Shown here one piece after another: positions 7,547 to 13,290 of a DNA stretch of 13,290 bases. Where the stretch lies: assembly GCA_030643245.1 (NCBI GenBank), contig DAOWME010000058.1, positions 1 to 13,290 on the forward strand, in the 5' to 3' direction. Numbering within the stretch: the first letter of the stretch is position 1; each line of letters opens with the position of its first letter. The stretch is from Deltaproteobacteria bacterium. Its GTDB lineage: Bacteria; Desulfobacterota; UBA8473. The notes beneath the pieces were generated by a model. The model worked only from the letters and a program-made list of their open reading frames with translations, had not been told where the DNA came from and did no database searches. A program made the position numbers and the translations under genes.

Positions 7547-8371
7547 ATGAGTAAGCTGATGTTGACAGGGGTGGGAATCATCCTCATCTTCATGATTATC
7601 GCCATCCTTGCGCCTTTGATCTCTCCTCATCCCCCAAACCGGGTGAACTTGACCGCCAGATTGATGAACCCTACCAGCGCATATCCCCTGGGAACGGATC
7701 ATCTGGGCAGGTGCATTCTCAGCCGTACCCTTCATGGCACACGGTACACTCTGGGGCTGGCCTTTATAGTACTTGTTATCATCTTGATCATATCGACTGT
7801 GATCGGCTGCATATCAGGTTATTACGGGGGATTGACAGATGAAACGATGATGAGGGTTGTGGATATCTTCCTAGCATTTCCTGCGATCATCCTCGCAATA
7901 GCCATAGTTGGTTTGCTTGGCCCTGGTCTTATCAACCTATTGGTGGCTATGTCTTTCGTCTGGTGGGCCGGACCTTCCAGGCTTATACGTGGGTTGGTCC
8001 TTACCGTGAAAGAAAGGGAGTTTGTTGCTGCGGTCAGGGCGCTGGGGGCAAGGGATAGTCGTATTATCTTCAGGCATATATTCCCTAATATTCTACCCCC
8101 GATTATCGTACTCCTATCTCTGGAGATGGGAAGCATCATACTCTCCATCTCCGGTCTCAGCTTTATAGGTCTCGGTGCGAGGCCACCCACTCCCGAATGG
8201 GGCGCCATGCTCAGTGAGGGATACCTCTATATGGAAACATCACCTCATCTCATGATCTTCCCGGGCATGGCCATCACCCTTTCGGTTCTAGGTTTCAACC
8301 TCCTCGGTGAAGGGATCAGGGACTTCCTTGACCCGAAAGGGAAGTACGCCGCAGGGCTGTCTAAGTTCTAA
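7547..8371 (+). CDS. ABC transporter permease, NikC/DppC type
   Basis: This is the second inner-membrane permease (274 residues), forming a heterodimer with the preceding one. Family features are the N-terminal helix, the GTDHLGR motif (49-55), an EAA loop around 159-186 (AAVRALGARDSR...RHIFPNILPP), LSFIGLGARPPTPEWG (204-219) and the C-terminal block GFNLLGEGIRDFLDPK (249-264). The ATG at 7547 is preferred because AAAGGGA lies nine bases upstream; an in-frame GTG at 7541 overlaps the previous stop but is too close to that Shine-Dalgarno. In typical nik, dpp and opp operons two ATPase genes follow here. Instead, the operon ends and 567 bases of non-coding DNA follow. The ATPases must come from elsewhere in the genome, or the operon has been truncated. 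Confidence 0.92.
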   Translation: MSKLMLTGVGIILIFMIIAILAPLISPHPPNRVNLTARLMNPTSAYPLGTDHLGRCILSRTLHGTRYTLGLAFIVLVIILIISTVIGCISGYYGGLTDETMMRVVDIFLAFPAIILAIAIVGLLGPGLINLLVAMSFVWWAGPSRLIRGLVLTVKEREFVAAVRALGARDSRIIFRHIFPNILPPIIVLLSLEMGSIILSISGLSFIGLGARPPTPEWGAMLSEGYLYMETSPHLMIFPGMAITLSVLGFNLLGEGIRDFLDPKGKYAAGLSKF

Positions 8372-8938
8372 ACTCTACGGTCGCTTTCTACCCGTCTGTG
8401 TAAATGCGATCAATCGCATCCTGGAGATCGAAGGAGCGCAAGCCCCGGTAATGAATCGTCCTCAAGTGTCTTTATGCTGAGGTAGTCCATAATGCTCTCA
8501 CATATACTTTAGAAATTCTCATTTCTCGAAAAGCAACTCAAAAATCTACTTGAGCATCTTTCCTTTGTCATTGATTCTTTCTTGATACCCGGTCCATCTT
8601 TGGCAAGCAATTAGTTCCCCTCTTCCCTGGTGATAGAGGGATAGGGTGAGGAGGAATTCATGCGTCAGTTCTGAAAAGGGGTTGACATTTTTTACCTAAA
8701 GGTGGTAATAATTAATCATACGATAGACTTTGCAACTGGAAGAGTCGACATTTAACATATTACTCTGTATTCACTTTCGTATTCCCCTTCCCATACTGTC
8801 AGAATAGCCATCATTTAATATGTGACCTGTATTGGCTCTCTGTTTAGCCCTGCATTCCCCGCCCCTGTGTTTCCCTCTGCAGATGTAAAAAAGAGTAACT
8901 TCCTAACAATATTCGGCATCAATTAAAAGGCATAAAAA
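8372..8938. other. 567-base intergenic region, AT-rich, no gene seen
   Basis: No credible gene was found on either strand, and no ABC ATPase remnant (Walker A or LSGGQ) was recognised. It contains a 7-bp perfect inverted repeat ATGCGAT/ATCGCAT with a two-base loop (8404-8419) just after the permease gene. A CCCTCT/AGAGGG hairpin (8618-8640) lies inside a stretch resembling the CCCTCACCC-type intergenic repeats common in proteobacteria. The promoter and operator candidate are described separately. From about 8690 onward the DNA is AT-rich, as expected for a leader of roughly 220 bases before the acyl-CoA dehydrogenase gene. Confidence 0.6.
8682..8711 (+). promoter_or_regulatory. promoter candidate with palindromic operator in its spacer
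   Basis: TTGACA (8682-8687) is a perfect -35 box. The best -10 candidate is TAATAA (8706-8711) after 18 bases, which is a weaker match. Between them lies TTACC-N7-GGTAA (8692-8708), a 17-base inverted repeat positioned where a bound repressor would block RNA polymerase. It is the only good promoter seen ahead of the acyl-CoA dehydrogenase operon, though it is 228 bases from the start codon. Confidence 0.5.
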
Positions 8939-10081
8939 ATGCAGTACCGATTAACGGAGGACCAACAGGTCTTCCGCCAGCAAGTACGAAGATTGGCTGA
9001 CGAAAAGATAGCCCCTCGATCCGTGGAGCGGGATGAAAAGGGAGAGTTCCCATGGGATGTCATCGAAGAATTTAGAAAAAACGGGATTTTCAGCGTATTC
9101 TTCCCTGCAGCTTATGGAGGTCTGGAAGCGGATTTATTGACGTGCTCCTTGGTAGTTGAAGAAGTTGCCCGGGCAAGTGCGACCTGCGCTGTTATCTTAT
9201 GTGGGCATAATGTTGGTTCTTTGCCCATCAGGAAAACAGGAACGGAAGAACAGAAGAATATGTATCTCCATAAACTGGCCCGAGGAGAATACCTTATAAA
9301 CGTAGGTATCACAGAATCCGGGGCCGGCTCTGATGTAGCTTCAATGAGAACCACGGCAATTCGTGACGGGGATAAATATGTAATAAATGGTGTGAAGAGA
9401 TTCATCAGTATGGCCAATGTTGTTGATGTCTTGACCGTTTTTGCGAAGACTGATCCTAAAGGAGGGATGAGGGGCATCAGTGCATTCATGGTGGAGAAGG
9501 GTACAAGAGGTTTTCTCGTCGAGAAGCTGGAAAAAAAGATGGGCATGCACGCCCTTCCTACATGTGAAGTCGTATTTGATGATTGTCGTGTTAATGCGGA
9601 GAACCTCATTGGGAAAGAGGGGGAAGGTTTTCTCACCGCAATGCTGTCTTTTAACCATACCCGTGTCCTGATAGCGGCCCTTGGCGTTGGTCTTGCACAA
9701 GGGTCCCTTGACTATGCCGTTGACTATGCCCAACAGCGCGTGCAGTTTGGCCAACCGATAGCCAGTTTTCAGGGAATTCAGTTTATGCTGGCAGATATGG
9801 CTACGGGAGTTGAGGCAGCCAGACAGCTTACATATAGTGCTGCGACTGTTGGGGAAATGGAGGAAACGAATTCAGCGAGGTTTGCATCCATGGCAAAATA
9901 TTTCTCAACGGATGTCGCCATGAAAGTGACAACTGATTCTGTTCAGATACTGGGTGGTTACGGGTATATGAAGGATTACCCTTTAGAGTTGAAGATGAGG
10001 GAGGCTAAGGCATTACAAATTCTTGAAGGGACCAACCAGATTCAAAGAGTGATCGTCGCAAAATCACTACTAAAGTCCTAA
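8939..10081 (+). CDS. acyl-CoA dehydrogenase
   Basis: This 380-residue soluble flavoprotein oxidises an acyl-CoA to the trans-2-enoyl-CoA, passing electrons to electron-transfer flavoprotein. The length is typical of the short/medium-chain branch. The first family signature is ITESGAGSD (124-132) and the second runs from Gln336 (QILGGYGYMKDYPLE) to residue 357. The catalytic base is Glu363 in LEGTNQIQR, the same position as in medium-chain and butyryl-CoA dehydrogenases. The FAD-contact block QRVQFGQPI is at 266-274. The start ATG is preceded only by a modest AAAAGG eight bases away. A FabK-like gene follows after 65 bases with its own good Shine-Dalgarno, so an operon is likely. The exact acyl substrate (butyryl, branched-chain, cyclic or aromatic-derived) cannot be told from sequence alone. 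Confidence 0.95.
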   Translation: MQYRLTEDQQVFRQQVRRLADEKIAPRSVERDEKGEFPWDVIEEFRKNGIFSVFFPAAYGGLEADLLTCSLVVEEVARASATCAVILCGHNVGSLPIRKTGTEEQKNMYLHKLARGEYLINVGITESGAGSDVASMRTTAIRDGDKYVINGVKRFISMANVVDVLTVFAKTDPKGGMRGISAFMVEKGTRGFLVEKLEKKMGMHALPTCEVVFDDCRVNAENLIGKEGEGFLTAMLSFNHTRVLIAALGVGLAQGSLDYAVDYAQQRVQFGQPIASFQGIQFMLADMATGVEAARQLTYSAATVGEMEETNSARFASMAKYFSTDVAMKVTTDSVQILGGYGYMKDYPLELKMREAKALQILEGTNQIQRVIVAKSLLKS

Positions 10082-10146
10082 AAAGCTCTGGGCACTCATT
10101 ATTTTTAGATGAATATGAAGTCAACGAAAGGAGAGTTGTAGAGATT

Positions 10147-11109
10147 ATGGATGTGTTTCATACTGAGATTTGTGATTTATTCGGCATCGAATATCCTATC
10201 ATCCTGGGGGGGATGGCATGGGCCGGAGAGGCAAATTTGGTTGCAGCGGTATCGAATGCGGGTGGTTTAGGCCTGATAGGTTCTGGAAATATGCCCGATG
10301 AGAATTTAAAGGAGGAGATTGAAAGGGTCAGAGCCTTAACTGAAAAGCCATTCGGTGTCAATATTGTGCCAGTTGCCGGGGTTTCTATGAAGGAAAGGCT
10401 GAAAACGATTATTGGAGAAGAGGTTGCAATAGTTGCCGCCGCTTTTTCAGACCCAACAGCGCCTTTAATTGCCGAACTCCACAAACATCATGTGAAAGTT
10501 CTGGGGGTGGTCCCTACTGTAAGATTGGCCAAACGTGTAGAAGCGGAAGGTGCCGATGTTGTTGTCGCCTCGGGTACTGAAGCAGGAGGGCATTGTAGTG
10601 TTGTAGCAACCTTGCCTTTGGTCCCTCAGGTCGTTGATGCAGTCGATGTTCCGGTTGTGGCTTGCGGAGGTATCGGTGATGCCAGGGGGTTTTTAGCGGC
10701 TTTGGCTATGGGTGCTTGTGGCATTCAGATGGGCACCCGCTTTTTGGCGACAAAGGAATGTATTTGTCACCCCAGGTTTAAGGAGACCATTCTTGAGGCA
10801 TCTGAGGAAGATACCGTAGTAACTGGAAAGATAACCGGCACCACGTGTCGAGTGATCAAGAACAAGCTGACTGAAGAATGGCTGAAAAAAGAAGATGGGG
10901 GGATCACATCAAAGGAAAAATTCGAAGCCCTAGGCCTGGGCAAGATTAAAAGCGCTCTCATTGATGGTGATATTGAGTACGGTTCTCTTGTAAGCGGTCA
11001 GGTGGCAGGTATGATCAAAGAGATCAACTCCGTTAAAGAGATTATTGTAGAGATAATTGAAGGAGCCAAGGAGATCTATGAGGAGATTGGGGCAAAGTAC
11101 CTGGGATGA
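10147..11109 (+). CDS. FabK / nitronate monooxygenase-like FMN flavoprotein
   Basis: This 320-residue TIM-barrel FMN protein belongs to the NPD family, which contains enoyl-ACP reductase II (FabK) and nitronate monooxygenases. The length and blocks resemble FabK: GGMAWAGEANLVAAVSNAGG (21-40), PFGVNI (68-73), EAGGH with His149 at the FabK active-site position (145-149), the phosphate-binding ACGGIGDARG (172-181), QMGTRFL (194-200), and a C-terminal GSLVSGQVAGM region. The segment AAAFSDP (97-103) differs from the GAGNP usually seen in FabK, so a related enoyl reductase or oxidase is possible. AAAGGAG lies 13 bases before the ATG. Placed after an acyl-CoA dehydrogenase, it may act on enoyl thioesters. 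The family is secure; the assignment to FabK itself is moderate. Confidence 0.85.
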   Translation: MDVFHTEICDLFGIEYPIILGGMAWAGEANLVAAVSNAGGLGLIGSGNMPDENLKEEIERVRALTEKPFGVNIVPVAGVSMKERLKTIIGEEVAIVAAAFSDPTAPLIAELHKHHVKVLGVVPTVRLAKRVEAEGADVVVASGTEAGGHCSVVATLPLVPQVVDAVDVPVVACGGIGDARGFLAALAMGACGIQMGTRFLATKECICHPRFKETILEASEEDTVVTGKITGTTCRVIKNKLTEEWLKKEDGGITSKEKFEALGLGKIKSALIDGDIEYGSLVSGQVAGMIKEINSVKEIIVEIIEGAKEIYEEIGAKYLG

Positions 11110-11154
11110 TATAAAAGGAACAGGGGAACCTCTTGGGAAGGGAGAACCATCAAT

Positions 11155-11508
11155 ATGAACAAGGAAGATATCTTTGCAATGAAACCTGGGAACGAGTTGG
11201 ATATTAGAGTCGCCGAAGATGTGATGGGACACAAGGTTGTATCGGATGAAATTTTTGGAGATATGGAAATATTTGTTGACGACAAAGGTAATAACGTTTA
11301 CTGTCCTTTACAGTCCTATTCCGAGGACATCTCGACCGCCCAAATGGTGGTCCAAAAAATGATTCAACAAGGACATAACGAGGCCACTTTCTGGAAAGAT
11401 GATCCGCGACCCGAGGTAATCTGCCGGGCAGCGTTATTGGTGGCACTGCATGCGAAGGAGGAGATGAACAGGGGGCAAAAAAAGCCGAATCTCAAGGTCA
11501 TCACCTAG
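11155..11508 (+). CDS. small protein resembling the phage ABA-sandwich domain
   Basis: This 117-residue soluble protein has no signal peptide or membrane segment. It starts MNKEDIFAMKPGNELDIRVAE, then VMGHKV (23-28), and later has QSYSEDISTAQMVV (53-66) and PEVICRAALLVAL (86-98). This pattern of an N-terminal GxELDxxVAExVMG, a central YSxDIxxA and a C-terminal ICRAALLA is what I remember of the phage ABA-sandwich family, small proteins of unknown function found mostly in prophages and phages. AAGGGAG lies ten bases upstream of the ATG, and the gene follows the FabK-like gene by 44 bases in the same direction, so it appears co-transcribed with metabolic genes and has no phage neighbours. The function is unknown; the family match is from memory. 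Confidence 0.75.
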   Translation: MNKEDIFAMKPGNELDIRVAEDVMGHKVVSDEIFGDMEIFVDDKGNNVYCPLQSYSEDISTAQMVVQKMIQQGHNEATFWKDDPRPEVICRAALLVALHAKEEMNRGQKKPNLKVIT

Positions 11509-11548
11509 GTTACGGGACAAACCAGAGAAACGGCGGCAGGACCATGAA

Positions 11549-11935
11549 CTACCTGGGTAATTCTTTAATCTCATACAGATTTCCGTCATAATCTTGGACG
11601 AACACAACCAGCGAATCTCCCTTCTGAACCTGGTTTACCTCAAGGTCAGCCGCATAGCATCTTCCCAGAAATTCTTCTCTGTCCGCCACTTCTAGGCAAA
11701 GATGCAGAAAAGGAGCGATTTTGTCAGGGGTTAGACTGTCTACAAAAACCTCAATGGCGAAGGCATCGTTTCCATAGAGAATCATTTCGCATCCCCGGGT
11801 TACACCGAACAATTGTTCTGATAACATCTCTTGGAGTTCAGAGGTTTTGATTTTCTTTAATCCCAGGATGCCTCCGAAGAATCGATCCGCGTTTTCCCGG
11901 GAACGACAAACCAATGCAACGTGATGCAGTTTCAT
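11549..11935 (-). CDS. glyoxalase/bleomycin-resistance (VOC) family protein
   Basis: Read on the minus strand, this encodes 128 residues of vicinal-oxygen-chelate fold, a metal-dependent family with lyase, isomerase, epimerase and dioxygenase members. The N-terminus MKLHHVALVCRSRENADRFF and the final DYDGNLYEIKELP are hallmark VOC strands. His5, His78 (FLHLCLEV) and Glu122 are plausible metal ligands, with Glu50 or Glu62 as the fourth. The frame is open further upstream, but the ATG ending at 11935 is chosen because AAGGAG sits five bases before it and the fold begins there. It converges on the acyl-CoA operon, with 40 bases between the stop codons. The substrate is unknown. Confidence 0.85.
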   Translation of the reverse strand: MKLHHVALVCRSRENADRFFGGILGLKKIKTSELQEMLSEQLFGVTRGCEMILYGNDAFAIEVFVDSLTPDKIAPFLHLCLEVADREEFLGRCYAADLEVNQVQKGDSLVVFVQDYDGNLYEIKELPR

Positions 11936-12266
11936 AGTAGCTCCTTGAGACCATGTGGGCTGGTGTGGCCTGCCCAGGCGGTGATTTGAGGCATGTCCGT
12001 AAAGATCCCCGTTCAAACCTTCCAGAGAGTGTGTCTTCATCCCTTTCACTGTTCCGCTCAATGCCGAACCCGTTGCCTTTGGAAAGGAGCCACTTAGTTT
12101 CCATCCAGAAATGGCCCTTTTTCCCCTGAGCTGCGTTCTCCTCAGGTTTCCGCCTGCGACGTACGATCATGTACGCCTCGGCGCAAACCGTCGTGCGGCC
12201 TTGCTCAGAGAAATAATTGCTCATTTCTGAATTGGAAACCAACTCGTGCCCTTTTCTCAAGAAGTC

Positions 12267-12306
12267 CATTTATGGATGGACACTACCTAGTGTCCATCCA
12301 TAAATG
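12267..12306. repeat. perfect 19-bp inverted repeat, 40-base palindrome
   Basis: CATTTATGGATGGACACTA (12267-12285) is followed, after CC, by its exact reverse complement (12288-12306). On the plus strand a run of six T's comes at 12313-12318, seven bases after the stem, so it could act as a weak terminator. The loop of two bases and the exact symmetry also fit a mobile-element end or a cruciform site. Partial copies of GTCCAT/ATGGAC are nested inside the left arm. Confidence 0.9.
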
Positions 12307-12356
12307 AGATATTTTTTGCAAGGTCAAGGAAGACGAAGATTTTAATCGCAGGAATA

Positions 12357-12428
12357 CATTGGGTGTTTTGAGAATGAAATTGATGGTCGTCTCAGCCATG
12401 TCGTCGGTCTCGTGGAAAACACCCAATG
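12357..12428. repeat. 13-bp inverted repeat upstream of the CMD-like gene
   Basis: CATTGGGTGTTTT (12357-12369) pairs perfectly with AAAACACCCAATG (12416-12428), enclosing 46 bases that contain a smaller GAGA/TCTC stem. It ends 86 bases before the TTG start of the next gene. It may be a 5' leader structure of that gene or a short mobile element; no target duplication is evident. Confidence 0.8.
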
Positions 12429-12514
12429 GAAAGGGGAGCAACAGGGCTAAAAACCGGACAGGGATAATACATCGATTGGCCTATACTGTTTCATGAAAGA
12501 AAGGAGAAAAAATC

Positions 12515-12898
12515 TTGGACAAAGAAGTTGTTGAAAAAACAAAAAAGACGGCGGAACTCTACTTTAAAGGGGTTGAGGGTGAAAGACCCTTCGATCTCTG
12601 GAAATCATTCGACAAAGACCTCGCAAAGGATCTATCCTTGTTCATTACCGGCCGGATGTATGCCAGAGAAAAAATACCCCACAAAATAAGGCAGCTTATT
12701 ACAATTGCATCTTTAACCGTGCTTTCCAGATGCGATGAGCTTAGGTTGCACATTCATGCTGCCTTAAATGTCGGATGCACACCTGAAGAGATCGCGGAAA
12801 CGATTTTTCAAACCTTTGTTTATGGCGGCATGCCTGCCACCAATTCAGCCTTGATGGTATTGAGATCGGTCCTCGAAGAAAAGGGGATGTGGCCTTAG
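12515..12898 (+). CDS. carboxymuconolactone decarboxylase-like (CMD/AhpD fold) protein
   Basis: This 127-residue all-alpha protein matches the CMD family, which includes the PcaC gamma-carboxymuconolactone decarboxylase and AhpD-type peroxidase partners. The core runs from KIRQLITIASLTVLSRCDEL to HIHAALNVGCTPEEIAE, followed by FVYGGMPATNSAL (101-113). The CxxC of AhpD is missing: only Cys73 is present, with His79 and His81 nearby, so an AhpD-like thiol peroxidase role is unlikely and a PcaC-like or unknown role is favoured. The start codon is TTG, supported by AAGGAG eight bases upstream; the ATG at 12493 is out of frame. No other beta-ketoadipate genes are near, so this is probably not a true protocatechuate-pathway enzyme. 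Confidence 0.87.
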   Translation: MDKEVVEKTKKTAELYFKGVEGERPFDLWKSFDKDLAKDLSLFITGRMYAREKIPHKIRQLITIASLTVLSRCDELRLHIHAALNVGCTPEEIAETIFQTFVYGGMPATNSALMVLRSVLEEKGMWP

Positions 12899-12934
12899 GA
12901 AAAGCGGAATAATATCTGGGCTACGATAGGTTAT

Positions 12935-13161
12935 GTAAGACCCAAAACTGAACCTGACCTGTTCTTGAAAATCATCGCACCCTACTGTGAAGATATTGTC
13001 ATTGCCATTGAATGTATCTTTACCTGGTACTGGATAGCCGACCTTGTGTAAAGAAGAAGGTATACCTTTTGTATTAGGCCATGCACTCTATATGAAAGCC
13101 ATACACGGAGCAAAAACAAAAAATGATAGAATCGACTCTCAGAAAATCGCTGCATTACTTA
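12935..13161 (+). pseudogene. IS110-family transposase remnant, frameshifted and truncated
   Basis: Translation in two frames gives the characteristic N-terminal part of a DEDD (IS110) transposase: EPDLFLKIIAPY, then IVIAIECIFTWYWIADL, and after one extra base near 13046, the block from CKEEGIPFVLGHALYM to KTKNDRIDSQKIAALLR. Without the shift, a TAA at 13049-13051 ends the frame. The extreme N-terminus and everything after LLR are missing, including the C-terminal transposase_20 domain. The match ends where unrelated sequence AGGGACGGGG begins. It is inactive; the block is recognised from family knowledge. Confidence 0.85.
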
Positions 13162-13218
13162 GGGACGGGGACGAAATAACTTCCTCAAGTTGGCGCTCAG
13201 ATTTAGGTTAGATTTGTT

Positions 13219-13283
13219 CGATCTGAAAACGCAAAACCGCAAGAATAGTCGAACTATTTTGAGGATTTTGTGTTTGAAGATCG
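13219..13283. repeat. long imperfect hairpin at the window end
   Basis: Two 31-base arms (13219-13249 and 13253-13283), beginning CGATCT and ending in AATAGT on the left arm, match at 23 of 31 positions when one is reverse-complemented, with a CGA loop. It lies just after the transposase relic. Long imperfect hairpins like this flank REP-associated and other IS200-type transposases, or form terminators; no gene is visible after it within the window. Confidence 0.65.
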
Positions 13284-13290
13284 GGCAAAG

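Larger units (their letters stand above)
11936..12514. other. 579-base intergenic region, repeat-rich, no supported gene
   Basis: Long open frames exist on the minus strand from about 12269 into the VOC gene, but they lack a ribosome-binding site and family features, so no gene is called. The region holds a CCTGAG/CTCAGG inverted repeat (12125-12146), CGTAC/GTACG around GATCAT (12160-12175), a perfect 40-base palindrome (12267-12306) and a 13-bp inverted repeat (12357-12428). Such density suggests remains of a dispersed repeat or miniature element, plus regulatory DNA of the two divergent genes that flank it. Confidence 0.6.

Noticed and set aside
8749..8875. Imperfect direct duplication sharing CATTTAA, CTGTATT and ATTCCCC about 65 bases apart
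   Set aside because: Only short 7-base blocks match, with gaps between them, in low-complexity AT-rich DNA; chance is a sufficient explanation.
8372..8938. Remnant of ABC ATPase genes after the permeases
   Set aside because: No Walker A, signature or Walker B motif could be found in any frame of this gap.
11838..12269. 143-codon minus-strand frame between the CMD-like and VOC genes
   Set aside because: It lacks a ribosome-binding site, starts within the 40-base palindrome and overlaps the VOC gene in another frame; it reads like repeat DNA, not a protein.
13206..13283. Integron attC site, because GTTAGAT fits the GTTRRRY core
   Set aside because: The core boxes are not in the required order around the hairpin, no integron integrase or cassette is present, and a 7-base degenerate match is weak.

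Overview
The window looks like chromosomal DNA of an anaerobic, Gram-negative bacterium, most plausibly a syntrophic or sulfate-reducing member of the former Deltaproteobacteria. This is an inference from four things: a periplasmic molybdopterin oxidoreductase with a Tat signal, a TonB-dependent outer-membrane receptor, acyl-CoA metabolism genes, and many structured intergenic regions with insertion-sequence debris. No rRNA, tRNA or CRISPR array was seen, and no species marker is present.

Left part (39-8371, plus strand). A Tat-exported DMSO-reductase-family enzyme stands first, with no electron-transfer partner downstream. After it comes a 550-base gap holding a sigma70 promoter with perfect -35 and -10 boxes, a compact RNA-like region closed by a strong intrinsic terminator, and a second branched structure with a perfect 14-bp closing stem. 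Then follow a TonB-dependent receptor, a lipoprotein solute-binding protein and two ABC permeases of the nickel/dipeptide (Nik/Dpp) type. Together these could take a small ligand (metal chelate or peptide) across both membranes, but no ABC ATPase gene follows the permeases.

Middle (8372-11508, plus strand). A 567-base AT-rich gap carries a promoter candidate whose spacer contains a palindrome. It precedes an acyl-CoA dehydrogenase, a FabK/nitronate-monooxygenase-like flavoprotein and a small protein resembling the phage ABA-sandwich domain. Close spacing suggests one operon for acyl-CoA or acyl-ACP oxidation/reduction chemistry.

Right part (11549-13290). A glyoxalase-fold (VOC) gene lies on the minus strand. 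It is separated by a repeat-rich 579-base gap, with a perfect 40-base palindrome and a 13-bp inverted repeat, from a plus-strand carboxymuconolactone-decarboxylase-like gene that starts with TTG. The window ends in a frameshifted, truncated IS110-type transposase relic followed by a long imperfect hairpin.

The most interesting parts are the structured RNA region before the TonB receptor, the receptor/ABC cluster without an ATPase, and the phage-type small protein in an acyl-CoA operon.
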